From an uncultured Mucispirillum sp. (GTDB taxonomy: Bacteria > Chrysiogenota > Deferribacteres > Deferribacterales > Mucispirillaceae), in contig CALVEY010000005.1 of the NCBI GenBank assembly GCA_944326705.1, positions 31,952 to 95,951 of the forward strand: a stretch of DNA of 64,000 bases. Direction: 5' to 3'. Positions 46,614 through 55,176 of the stretch are shown here, in pieces. The notes beneath the pieces were generated by a model, which saw only the letters and a program-made list of their open reading frames with translations, ran no database searches and was not told where the DNA came from. Numbering within the stretch: position 1 is the first letter of the stretch; the number at the start of each line of letters is the position of its first letter. Both the position numbers and the translations under genes were made by a program.

Positions 46614-47180
46614 TTATAGTTCAACTTTTGGAGCAGTTTGGGCATTAACATCGGCTTTAAAATATGGTTTTTCATCAAAATTAAAAGCTGATGCTATAAT
46701 ATTTTTAGGAAAAGATTTTACAGTCTTATTATATTCCATAACTAACTGATTATATCTATCCCTTTCAATTGAAATTCTATTTTCAGTTCCTGCAAGCTCA
46801 TCTATTAATGCAGTTACATTTTTATTTGATTTAAGCTCTGGATAATTATTCATAAGAACTACTAAGCGTGATAATGCTAAATCCATCATATTATTAGCAG
46901 CTATCTTATCAGAAATAGTATACGCCTGTTTTACTGCTGCCCCTGCTTCTGCTACAGCGGTAAACACTTCTTCTTCGTGTTTCATATACCCTTTTACAAC
47001 ATTAACAAGGTTTGGTATTAAGTCATATCTTCTTTGCAGTTTTGATTCTATAACTGCAAACTGGTTTTCAATATTTTCATTTGCTGTAATAAAGCTGTTA
47101 TAAACACCTGCTGTATATATACCCATAACTATACAGTATATAAAAAAAAGCGCCAATAATATCTTAATAACCTTATTCAT
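46614..47180 (-). CDS. LemA-family protein
   Basis: It has one N-terminal membrane segment (about residues 5-25) and a helical domain with the family start YNSFITANENIENQFAVIESKLQRRYDLIPNLVNVVKGYMKHE (key words N-x-Q-x-x-x-x, R-R-Y-D-L-I-P-N-L-V). LemA proteins face the periplasm, and their function is unsettled. Adjacent TPM-domain genes, as here, are the usual neighbours. The length is 188. Confidence 0.93.
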   Translation of the reverse strand: MNKVIKILLALFFIYCIVMGIYTAGVYNSFITANENIENQFAVIESKLQRRYDLIPNLVNVVKGYMKHEEEVFTAVAEAGAAVKQAYTISDKIAANNMMDLALSRLVVLMNNYPELKSNKNVTALIDELAGTENRISIERDRYNQLVMEYNKTVKSFPKNIIASAFNFDEKPYFKADVNAQTAPKVEL

Positions 47181-47226
47181 ATTACACCTAATATATTATT
47201 TATAATCAATTTGCTTTTGTCAATAG

Positions 47227-49653
47227 CTATCTTCTAAAAGCGCCACCGCCGCCGCTTCTGCCTCCACCTCTAAATGACCTGCCGCTTCTGCTGCGTGATG
47301 AACCACCAAATCCTGAACCGCCACTGCGTGACCTTCTAGAACGAAATCTGCCGCCGCCAGACGAGCCACCTACGCCAAGTATTAAAGAAATTATACTAAT
47401 AATAAAAATCAATGCTAAGACTGATACTGATAATATATCTGTTATGGCACTGTTTATATCTACTGCTATAAATAAAGCTACAACAAGAGCAAGACCATAC
47501 AATGAAACCTTTCTAGTAAAGCGAATGTATACAGTTACTATTAAAATCACCAGAAAAGCAACTATTAATATTATAAATTTAATTAAAGAATATACGCTAT
47601 GCTTAGATACTTCCACATAAGAAGGCAAGGTATAGTATGTAAGTAATTTTTCATCATCAATATTTATCTTATATGCATCTGCAATAATATATGCTGACTG
47701 CTCCACTGCTTCCTGTAATACTTTTGCACAATTACCATTTTCTTTATATGTAATAATCATATTCATACGGGAAAATTCATTATTTTTATTTACCAAACCA
47801 AGTACATTAGTAATCATCTGGGCTTTTTTTTCTGCATCTACTTCGCTTTCTTTACCTAATGTTTGTTCAGCTTTTTTTATAGTATTCATAAAAACTTTTT
47901 TTGTATAATCTTTAGGCTCTTTTATTGTAAAATCACTATCCATATATAGAGTTTCACCATGATATGTATGCTCCAAAGCAAGCCTTTTAATGCCTTCCAT
48001 ATCATAATCTGATAAAATAGATTTTAAACCATCTCCAGCTATCATTTCCATTCTGCTTTTATTATTATCTGGATTATAGTAAAAAACTATCAATAATCCA
48101 TTTTTATTTTCAAGTTTATCAAGCTGATAATAAGAATATAATTTATCAAGTGAAATACTACCCTCTGAAGTATTTTCTTTTATAAAATGAGCCGCTATTT
48201 TGGGCTTATATTCACTTTGCTGAAATAAATAATTTATCCCATATAACTCTTTTGAAAAAGAATCATCTAAAATATATGTATTATACCCTTCTTTATAATA
48301 TCCAGCTAATTCATTAATATTAGTATAACTATGTAACTTTTTATCAACTGTAAGTTCTTCTGGGCTAATAATTTCTCTTGATATGGATTTATAATCTATA
48401 AAAGCTATATTATATAAAATACCAAAGTAAATTATAAAAAATAAGGCAGAATAAAATAATACAAACCTATATGACATATTTGAAAAATCAAACTTATTTT
48501 TTTGCGGAATAAAAGTTAGTGATAAAAGATTTTTACTGGCACTATTCTGCGTATTATTTTTATCAATATTCTCTATAACATCATCTTCTTTAACAAGATT
48601 TACTGTTTCACTGTTTTCCAGCAGTGTATTATCTTGAGATATATTTTCCTGATTTAACTTATTATCTTGATTTTTTTCACTTGCACTTTCAATCTGATTT
48701 TCTTTATCTTTTTTATTTTTCTTCTTATTTTCTTTATTTGATTTCTTATCTGAGTCATACATATATATGGATAAAAAAACAGGGAAAAAAACAAGGGCAG
48801 CAAAAGCAAAAATACCAAAATTAAACAATAATTCAATCATCGTTATTACAAATACTGGTAAAAAAATTATCATTGCTATATATCTTTTAGAAAATATTAA
48901 AAGAATAATAATACAGCAGACTGCTATCATATAATATTTTAAAAACAGTCCTAAATCATCTAGCGGTTCATAATAGGAAATATTAGAAAAACTTTGCTGT
49001 TTTAAATCCTTTGAAATATCCACATTATATTTTGCTGCAATAATATTTGCTGTATCTGTAAAAATATATACTAATACTTCATTTATATTCTTATTATTTA
49101 AGTTTTCCTTACCGCCAACCTTGCTAAAAGCATTATCTAAAATCATACCTGCCTTACTGTCAGTGATAACATCTTCAAGCCCATATCCAACTTCTATCTT
49201 AAATGAAAAGTCATCTATACCAGCAACATATATTAATATACCGTTATTATATTCAGCGCTGCCAATACCTATTTCATTAAATAATTTATTTGCTCTTGAT
49301 ACTTCTGTTTCATTATTTGGCAAATAAGGCTCTACAATAGTAACAATCTGAGGTTTTTCTTTTATGCTGTTAAAATGAAGGTTAACAGCAGCAGATATAT
49401 ATGGAAATCCTGCATTATAGTGATTTTTTAATATTTTTGCTTCATCTTGAATAAAATAATCATCAACTGCCATTTCTGCATCAATAGGCAGATAATAAAT
49501 ATCATAATAATATATAGCAGCCCTATAAAAAGAAAAAAGTAATGCAGCTATAAATATGACAGAAATTAAGCCTTTTTTTAAGCCTTTTTCTGTAAAAGAT
49601 GCATTATCAACTGTAAATGGCCATAAAAGTATACTTTTTAGTTTAGTAAGCAT
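47227..49653 (-). CDS. Large membrane protein with two TPM-like domains and a Gly/Ser/Arg-rich tail
   Basis: The 808-residue protein starts with one membrane segment (about 28-50). It then has a TPM domain (about 68-210, with NNGILIYVAGIDDFSFKIEVGYGLEDV), a middle segment of hydrophobic helices and a highly charged Lys/Asn/Glu linker (about 305-380). A second, more diverged TPM-like domain (about 455-680, with ENKNGLLIVFYYNPD and GDGLKSILSDYD) is followed by two further membrane helices and a tail rich in Gly, Ser and Arg, ending GGAFRR. Single TPM domains with such tails are known next to LemA; two in tandem is unusual. The function is unknown. Confidence 0.75.
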   Translation of the reverse strand: MLTKLKSILLWPFTVDNASFTEKGLKKGLISVIFIAALLFSFYRAAIYYYDIYYLPIDAEMAVDDYFIQDEAKILKNHYNAGFPYISAAVNLHFNSIKEKPQIVTIVEPYLPNNETEVSRANKLFNEIGIGSAEYNNGILIYVAGIDDFSFKIEVGYGLEDVITDSKAGMILDNAFSKVGGKENLNNKNINEVLVYIFTDTANIIAAKYNVDISKDLKQQSFSNISYYEPLDDLGLFLKYYMIAVCCIIILLIFSKRYIAMIIFLPVFVITMIELLFNFGIFAFAALVFFPVFLSIYMYDSDKKSNKENKKKNKKDKENQIESASEKNQDNKLNQENISQDNTLLENSETVNLVKEDDVIENIDKNNTQNSASKNLLSLTFIPQKNKFDFSNMSYRFVLFYSALFFIIYFGILYNIAFIDYKSISREIISPEELTVDKKLHSYTNINELAGYYKEGYNTYILDDSFSKELYGINYLFQQSEYKPKIAAHFIKENTSEGSISLDKLYSYYQLDKLENKNGLLIVFYYNPDNNKSRMEMIAGDGLKSILSDYDMEGIKRLALEHTYHGETLYMDSDFTIKEPKDYTKKVFMNTIKKAEQTLGKESEVDAEKKAQMITNVLGLVNKNNEFSRMNMIITYKENGNCAKVLQEAVEQSAYIIADAYKINIDDEKLLTYYTLPSYVEVSKHSVYSLIKFIILIVAFLVILIVTVYIRFTRKVSLYGLALVVALFIAVDINSAITDILSVSVLALIFIISIISLILGVGGSSGGGRFRSRRSRSGGSGFGGSSRSRSGRSFRGGGRSGGGGAFRR

Positions 49654-49758
49654 AATACTATCCTTAGATATAGAAATTAATATAAAATATATAATAAAAT
49701 CTAAAAAAAGTGAACTCTAAAGATAATAAAATTTATATAGAAAAATATAGATGTAAAA

Positions 49759-50343
49759 CTATGAAGCAGGTTTTCTTACAGCCTCTAAAAAGAGTACATT
49801 ATTATAATAAATATAATAACCTTCACTGCATTGCCTGCCATTTTCAGAAGTTATATGAAAATCATCAATATTACATACCTTGCTTTCGCCGTCTAAAAAA
49901 TATATAGTTTTATCTTTTATCGCGGTAATACAAGTCCAGTGATTAATAACACCGTCAAGCCCTGCAATAATTATTCTACGAGGTGCATTAGGTTCATGTA
50001 AAAAGTTTTTCATTTCTTCTACTGCATGGTCTATTCTTCTTGCATCAAGATTATTTTTATAAATTGAAAAATCTAATAATCTTTCATCATGCATAATATA
50101 TTCTCTTATTACAGCATTAAGCAGTATTTTTAAATTTTTTGTCCCTAACCCACCTTTTAACACTGTGCTTAAGTTTAAATTATGCTGGTTATCAATAGTA
50201 TCAATTAAAAAATGAAATAATCTTTCTAAATCAATATTATCTTTTGGAAACAAATATTTTGCAGCATTTACAATAGCATATAACCCGCAAAGTCCATCAA
50301 GACTGCCTTGAACTAATGGTTTTACAGAACATTTTTTTGGCAT
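49759..50343 (-). CDS. Papain-like cysteine protease homolog of unknown function
   Basis: I do not recognise a named family. QGSLDGLCGLYAIVNA (Q12, C19) resembles a papain-fold N-terminal helix with an oxyanion Gln ahead of the Cys. GVINHWTCITAI (H135) and IYFLDGESK (D151) look like the His and Asp of the triad in the right order. The protein is 194 residues, soluble, without signal peptide. It follows the Doc-like toxin by 16 bases on the same strand and is probably co-transcribed with it. It could be a toxin-module effector, a protease that controls the module, or a peptidase C39-like amidase. Confidence 0.6.
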   Translation of the reverse strand: MPKKCSVKPLVQGSLDGLCGLYAIVNAAKYLFPKDNIDLERLFHFLIDTIDNQHNLNLSTVLKGGLGTKNLKILLNAVIREYIMHDERLLDFSIYKNNLDARRIDHAVEEMKNFLHEPNAPRRIIIAGLDGVINHWTCITAIKDKTIYFLDGESKVCNIDDFHITSENGRQCSEGYYIYYNNVLFLEAVRKPAS

Positions 50344-50359
50344 TTTTATCCCTGCTGTA

Positions 50360-50749
50360 TCAATCTTTTATTATTATACACTTATTATTCAATATGTCTA
50401 CTAAAGTATCATATGAAATAACACCACTTGCAAGACCAGTACCACACACAACAATATTATTTACTGAAAACCATAATGGATAGTGATTTATACTTAGCAA
50501 TATAAGCATTATATGCATGCCTGTTCTTTTATTGCCGTCAATAAATGGGTGATTTTTTATAATTGAATAAGTAATTTTTGCAATTTTTTCTATATTACTT
50601 GCATATAAATCTTTATTATCATAAGTCATAAAAGGTGTATTAAAAGCACTTTCTAACATACCAATATCCCTTATACCACTACTGCCGCCAGTTAAGTTTA
50701 TAAGTTTAGAATGCTCTTTTATAATAAAATCAATGGATATATAATTCAT
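50360..50749 (-). CDS. Doc/Fic-family toxin
   Basis: A death-on-curing type Fic protein of 129 residues. The Fic motif HPFIDGNKRTG (residues 67-77) is intact, with the catalytic His and the phosphate-binding NKR. The GIRDIGMLESAFNTPF segment is typical of Doc. Doc phosphorylates EF-Tu and stops translation; other Fic proteins AMPylate. Its start overlaps the RelB-like antitoxin stop by four bases. Arg75 is kept, so activity is likely. Confidence 0.9.
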   Translation of the reverse strand: MNYISIDFIIKEHSKLINLTGGSSGIRDIGMLESAFNTPFMTYDNKDLYASNIEKIAKITYSIIKNHPFIDGNKRTGMHIMLILLSINHYPLWFSVNNIVVCGTGLASGVISYDTLVDILNNKCIIIKD

Positions 50750-50973
50750 TTTGCAAGCTCCCTGTATGCATCTAAATATTTTTTAATTAAAGCATCAGAT
50801 ACTTTTGATAAATTAGTGTTATTTAATTGATATGAAAATGGAATATCATTATTTTTAACCGATGCTTCTAAAAACAATATTACTGCTTCATTAATATCCA
50901 GCCCCAGCTCATTAAATAACAATTCACATTCTCTTTTTAGTTCATCATCTACATTTAAAATAATATTTGACAT
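50746..50973 (-). CDS. RelB/DinJ-family antitoxin
   Basis: This 75-residue protein has a ribbon-helix-helix N-terminus (NIILNVDDELKRECELLFNELGLDINEAVILFL), recognisable from VDDELK and GLDINEA, as in RelB/DinJ antitoxins that also repress their own operon. The C-terminal part should neutralise the toxin. Here the partner is a Doc-like Fic protein rather than RelE. It is the first gene of the unit and has AGGTGGA before its ATG. Confidence 0.85.
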   Translation of the reverse strand: MSNIILNVDDELKRECELLFNELGLDINEAVILFLEASVKNNDIPFSYQLNNTNLSKVSDALIKKYLDAYRELAK

Positions 50974-51126
50974 GTTCCACCTGTAAGTATAATTTATTTG
51001 TTATATATATACTATATGTGCGACAATAAATGACGCTGTATAATCTATTATTAAATTTATTTGCTGCGTTAACTACTGTCTTATTATTAAAGTATAAAAA
51101 AATAATAACTATATATGGAGGTTTAT

Positions 51127-51924
51127 ATGATTGGAGCAATTGTTGGAGATATTGCAGGCTCAAGGTTTGAGTTTAAAAATACTAAATCAAAAGAGTTTGA
51201 CTTATTTCATAAAAGATGTAGATTTACTGATGATTCAGTTATGTCATTAGCTGTATGCCAGGCACTTCTTGATTCTATGCCTGATTATGAAAATTTAAGT
51301 GAAAATACAATTAAGTCCATGCAGTTAATAGGTATGGAATACCCAAACTGTGGCTTTGGTCAGCACTTTCGCAGATGGATATTTTCAGATAACCCTAAAC
51401 CTTATAACAGCTATGGCAATGGCTCAGCTATGCGTGTAAGCGGCTGTGGATATGCTGCAAATTCTATTGAAGAAGCTGTATATTTATCACATGAAGTTAC
51501 AAAAATAAGCCATAATCACCCAGAGGGAATGAAAGGTGCAGAATCTGTTGCAGTGGCGGTTTATCTTGCACGCACAGGAAAAAGTATTAAAAACATTCAA
51601 GATTATATAAACGAGCATTATTATCAAATAGATTTTACATTAGATGAAATAAGAGAAACATACCAATATGAAATAAGCTGCCAAAACTCTGTTCCACAGG
51701 CTTTTGAAGCATTTTTTGAATCAATAAGTTTTGAAGATGCCATTAGAAATGCCATATCTATTGGCGGCGACAGCGATACGATTGCTGCTGTTACAGGTTC
51801 AGTTGCTGGGGCTTATTATGGTGTACCTAATGAAATTAGAAATGCTGCTTTAGAATATTTAGATGACAGTTTAAAAGAAATACTAATAAACTTTGAAAAT
51901 AAATTTATAAAAAGCAAAGAATAA
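51127..51924 (+). CDS. ADP-ribosylglycohydrolase family protein
   Basis: This DraG-type hydrolase removes ADP-ribose from modified targets or cleaves related bonds. The metal site is seen in GAIVGDIAGSRFEF, RFTDDSVMSLAV and the C-terminal GGDSDTIAAVTGSVAGAYYG. I use the ATG at 51127 with GGAGG upstream. At 265 residues it is single-domain. It is divergent from the antitoxin operon, sharing a roughly 150-base intergenic region, which makes a functional link possible but unproven. Confidence 0.92.
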   Translation: MIGAIVGDIAGSRFEFKNTKSKEFDLFHKRCRFTDDSVMSLAVCQALLDSMPDYENLSENTIKSMQLIGMEYPNCGFGQHFRRWIFSDNPKPYNSYGNGSAMRVSGCGYAANSIEEAVYLSHEVTKISHNHPEGMKGAESVAVAVYLARTGKSIKNIQDYINEHYYQIDFTLDEIRETYQYEISCQNSVPQAFEAFFESISFEDAIRNAISIGGDSDTIAAVTGSVAGAYYGVPNEIRNAALEYLDDSLKEILINFENKFIKSKE

Positions 51925-52046
51925 ATATAAATTATATTTAAACGCAGGATTAACTACATCTATCACTGAAATAATACTTGATAAAAACTATACCAAAATA
52001 AGACCAAAAACTATATAAAAAGAAATTACAAGAATTCTAAAAACAA

Positions 52047-52073
52047 AAAAAGCCTTGAATAATCAAGGCTTTT
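52047..52073 (-). terminator. Terminator of tRNA-Arg
   Basis: AGCCTTGA and TCAAGGCT (52051-52058 and 52063-52070) pair; on the minus strand the hairpin is followed by seven T. It may act more weakly on the plus strand for the gene at 51127. Confidence 0.85.
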
Positions 52074-52078
52074 AGTAA

Positions 52079-52152
52079 CGCGCCCAGCAGGAATCGAACC
52101 CACAACCTTTTGATCCGTAGTCAAACGCTCTATCCAGTTGAGCTATGGGCGC
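52079..52152 (-). tRNA. tRNA-Arg (ACG)
   Basis: The cloverleaf has a 7-bp acceptor stem (GCGCCCA with TGGGCGC), D-arm AGCTCAACTGGATAGAGC, anticodon loop CTACGGA giving ACG, and T-arm TGGGTTCGATTCCT. The discriminator is G, and the 3' CCA is not encoded. A promoter and terminator flank it. Confidence 0.95.
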
Positions 52153-52169
52153 TTATATGTGAGAATGTA

Positions 52170-52198
52170 GTTATATATAATAATTTTATTTTTTGCAA
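52170..52198 (-). promoter_or_regulatory. Promoter of tRNA-Arg
   Basis: On the minus strand TTGCAA (52193-52198) and TATAAC (52170-52175) are 17 bases apart, ending about 17 bases before the tRNA. Confidence 0.7.
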
Positions 52199-52349
52199 GC
52201 TTTTTTTTACATTACTTAAAACTTTTTTATAACATATTGTCATATATAAATATTTTATCACATTATTGCCTATTTTTGTAGAAATTTAAAAAAACTTTTG
52301 CAAATATTTATAATTTAGTTTATTTTATATAATCAATTTGGAGTAATGT

Positions 52350-52805
52350 ATGCAGAATAAAGAACTTGATAAAAATAGAGAATACTTTAAAACATTTCTT
52401 GCTACACAAAAACTTAGGCTTACAAATCAAAGACAGATTATATTTGATGAATTTATGAAATATGATTCTCATATTGATATTGATAAGCTTTACGCTATTA
52501 CAAAAGAAATAGACTCTAATATAGGGCTTGCTACAATTTACCGCACTATTAAGCTGCTTATAGAAGCAGGCATTGTTCGAGAAGTGCGTTTTGGTGACGG
52601 TAAAAGCTATTATGAAGCTATTATGGGTAAAACTCATCATGACCATTTAATATGTGTGGTTTGTGGTAAAAATATAGAATTTAATGACCCAGACTTAGAG
52701 GAGCTGCAGGAGCAGATTGCATCAAAATATAAATTTAAGCTGACTAACCATTACATGAATTTATTTGGTGTGTGCGAAAAATGCCGTTCTCTTGGTAAAG
52801 GTTAA
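52350..52805 (+). CDS. Fur-family transcriptional regulator
   Basis: This 151-residue winged-helix regulator is of the Fur/PerR/Zur family. The DNA-binding part has LRLTNQRQIIFDEF and GLATIYRTIKLLIEAGIV. The metal-binding part has HHDHLICVVCGKNIEF and a C-terminal GVCEKCRSLG, so both CxxC zinc-site pairs are present. Which metal or peroxide signal it senses is not clear. It sits just upstream of two cyclophilin genes (15-base gap). Confidence 0.93.
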   Translation: MQNKELDKNREYFKTFLATQKLRLTNQRQIIFDEFMKYDSHIDIDKLYAITKEIDSNIGLATIYRTIKLLIEAGIVREVRFGDGKSYYEAIMGKTHHDHLICVVCGKNIEFNDPDLEELQEQIASKYKFKLTNHYMNLFGVCEKCRSLGKG

Positions 52806-52820
52806 TATGGAGAAAAATAT

Positions 52821-53399
52821 ATGAAAAAAATTATAACACTTATTTTATTTACTATTATGATGACTGCAGGTGTTTTTACTGCACAGGCTCAAACAAAAAC
52901 TACAAAAGTTTTAATTGATACATCTATGGGGCAGATAGAAGCTGAATTATATCCAGATAAAGCACCTATTACTGTTACTAACTTTTTAGAATATGTAAAC
53001 AGCAAATTCTATGACGGCTTAGTATTTCACCGCGTTATTCCTGGCTTTATGATACAAGGCGGTGGTATGACTTCTGATATGAAAGAAAAAGAAACTAGAA
53101 GCCCTATTAAAATAGAAAGTGATAACGGTTTAAAAAATACACGCGGCACACTTGCTATGGCAAGAACTCAAGTGCCAGATTCTGCTACAAGCCAGTTTTT
53201 TATTAACTTAGTTGATAATCCATTTCTTGATTTTAAAGCAAAAACTGTTGCTGGTTATGGTTATGCAGTTTTTGGAAAAGTTACAAAAGGAATGGATGTA
53301 GTGGATAAAATAGCTAAAGTTCAAACAGGTACTAAAGGATTCCATCAGGATGTTCCGCTTACTCCTGTTACAATAAAAAGCATAAGGGTTATTAAATAA
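52821..53399 (+). CDS. Exported cyclophilin-type peptidyl-prolyl isomerase
   Basis: A signal peptide (about residues 1-23, ending TAQAQ) precedes a cyclophilin domain. [33 protein letters not shown] and [18 protein letters not shown] hold the conserved active-site Arg, Phe and Gln residues. It probably assists folding in the periplasm. The stop overlaps the start of the next cyclophilin gene by one base; the two share the pattern of a duplication. Confidence 0.93.
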   Translation: MKKIITLILFTIMMTAGVFTAQAQTKTTKVLIDTSMGQIEAELYPDKAPITVTNFLEYVNSKFYDGLVFHRVIPGFMIQGGGMTSDMKEKETRSPIKIESDNGLKNTRGTLAMARTQVPDSATSQFFINLVDNPFLDFKAKTVAGYGYAVFGKVTKGMDVVDKIAKVQTGTKGFHQDVPLTPVTIKSIRVIK

Positions 53400-54034
53400 T
53401 GGAAGAAAATAAAAAAACTGCTGCTAAAAAAAGCACTGCAAAAAAAACAACAGCTAAAAAAACTACTACAGCAAAAAAGACTACTGCTGCTAAAAAAACT
53501 ACTGCTAAATCAGCATCTAAAAAGCAGGATAATAAAAACATTAATCTGCTTATGAAAACAAATATAGGCGATATAAAACTTGAATTATACCCAGATAAAG
53601 CACCTGTTACTGTTGAAAACTTTGTATCTTATGTAAAAGAAGATTTCTTTAATGGTTTAATTTTTCACAGAGTTATAAACGGCTTTATGATACAAGGTGG
53701 TGGATTTGATGAAAATCTGCGTCAAAAAGAAACTAAAGCGCCTATAAAAATAGAAAGTGATAATGGTCTAAAAAACGACAGAGGCACTATAGCTATGGCT
53801 AGAACAAATGACCCTAACTCAGCAACATGCCAGTTTTTTATTAACCTTGTAGATAATAACTTTTTAAACTTTCGCTCACCTGATGTTACAGGCTATGGTT
53901 ATGCAGTTTTTGGTAAAGTAACTGACGGCATGGACGTTGTAGATAAAATAGCAACTGTCCCAACAGGTTCTTTTGGATATATGCAGGATGTTCCTAAATA
54001 TTTAATCCAAATAGAAAGTGTAGAAATAATATAA
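53399..54034 (+). CDS. Cytoplasmic cyclophilin with Lys/Ala/Thr-rich N-terminal tail
   Basis: The C-terminal 165 residues are a cyclophilin domain very like the preceding protein ([47 protein letters not shown]). The N-terminal 45 residues are almost only Lys, Ala, Thr and Ser in repeated AKKTT-like units, with no signal peptide. Such tails resemble histone H1-like, nucleic-acid-binding segments. It overlaps the exported isomerase by one base. The tail could bind DNA or RNA, but this is inferred from composition. Confidence 0.9.
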   Translation: MEENKKTAAKKSTAKKTTAKKTTTAKKTTAAKKTTAKSASKKQDNKNINLLMKTNIGDIKLELYPDKAPVTVENFVSYVKEDFFNGLIFHRVINGFMIQGGGFDENLRQKETKAPIKIESDNGLKNDRGTIAMARTNDPNSATCQFFINLVDNNFLNFRSPDVTGYGYAVFGKVTDGMDVVDKIATVPTGSFGYMQDVPKYLIQIESVEII

Positions 54035-54044
54035 AGGCATAAAT

Positions 54045-54617
54045 ATGATAAGCAGCAATAATAATGAAAATGAAAATGAAAATAAAATAAAATCTCATAT
54101 AAAACCTTTGCCTGATGGCTCTTATGAAATATATAAAAATGAGATAAAATCTTTTTATTATGTATTAGCTGCTTTTATTTTTGCTCTTTTAAGTATATAT
54201 TTTTTAAAAAGCGGGTATAGAATTGTTGGCAATATATTTCTTGCAGGCTTTGCAGGTGTTGCTTTAATAGCATTAAAAATGGTGCTGTTTAAAAAAACAA
54301 TTCTTACCATTAATGATAAATTTATTGTAATAACACCATTAGTAGGTGCACCTGAGCAGATTTTATGGGACGATATCACAGGGTTTAATGAAATCAGAGA
54401 AAAAAGAAATCACTATATAGCTGTTATGGTCAGCAACCCAGAAAGTGTACTTGAAACACAAAACAATAAACTTGTATATAAAGTAATGCACCATAATATT
54501 AAGCTTTACGGCACACCATATATTATTCAAACAGATACACTTAGCGCTCACAGACGTGAAATATTAGATTTACTTCATAAATTTCAAGAAGAATATTTAG
54601 AAAAAGGAGTGCTGTAA
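54045..54617 (+). CDS. Small membrane protein, probable bacterial-PH-like (1)
   Basis: This 190-residue protein has an N-terminal charged segment, two membrane helices (about residues 38-56 and 64-82) and a soluble beta-rich part with ILTINDKFIVITPLVGAPEQILWDDITGFNE, summarised by the I-x-W-D-D-I-x-x-F pattern typical of bacterial PH-like domains. The ligand and role are unknown. The next gene starts at its stop codon and has a similar build. Confidence 0.6.
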   Translation: MISSNNNENENENKIKSHIKPLPDGSYEIYKNEIKSFYYVLAAFIFALLSIYFLKSGYRIVGNIFLAGFAGVALIALKMVLFKKTILTINDKFIVITPLVGAPEQILWDDITGFNEIREKRNHYIAVMVSNPESVLETQNNKLVYKVMHHNIKLYGTPYIIQTDTLSAHRREILDLLHKFQEEYLEKGVL

Positions 54618-55142
54618 GTGGAAGTAAATAAGCAAAATGAAAATATTGCCATTTACCCATCTGCTTTACGGGCTTTTTCTTATATAGTTTTTGGGTTAAT
54701 TCTACTGATTACTGGTATTTCATTTATTTCTACAGATAAGCAGACTATTTACATAATTATTCCTTTTATACTTGGTATTATATCTGCTGTATATGGAATA
54801 TTAAATTTAGCTTTAAGAAAACACCCTGTAGTGTTGTTTGATAAATTTGGTTTTTTATATTCCACTTATGCACATTCAAAACTATTTATACCAAAGGATA
54901 TGATTATCTCTGTTTCTCTTAGAAATACACCAAATAAGCGCATAATCATAACATTGAAGCCTATTGAGCAGGATTATAAAACATATTTAAAAAATATACG
55001 CCTGCCTTCACATCTTCAAACATGCCCGCAAAATACATCAAAACTTCGTGGCAGTAATATAATAATCTCTACAGAAAACTTAAATGCAGATAATGCTGCC
55101 CTTTTAAAAAAGCTGCAGGATTATTTAAATATGCAGCAGTAA
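54618..55142 (+). CDS. Small membrane protein, probable bacterial-PH-like (2)
   Basis: It has two membrane helices (about residues 15-35 and 45-65) followed by a beta-rich region with VVLFDKFGFLYST and FIPKDMIISVSL, similar in layout to its neighbour. The start is a GTG directly after the previous stop, with AAAGGAG ahead, so the two are coupled. The length is 174. I do not recognise a specific family. Confidence 0.65.
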   Translation: MEVNKQNENIAIYPSALRAFSYIVFGLILLITGISFISTDKQTIYIIIPFILGIISAVYGILNLALRKHPVVLFDKFGFLYSTYAHSKLFIPKDMIISVSLRNTPNKRIIITLKPIEQDYKTYLKNIRLPSHLQTCPQNTSKLRGSNIIISTENLNADNAALLKKLQDYLNMQQ

Positions 55143-55176
55143 CTTAAAAGGATTTGTATACTGCATATAACTTATA

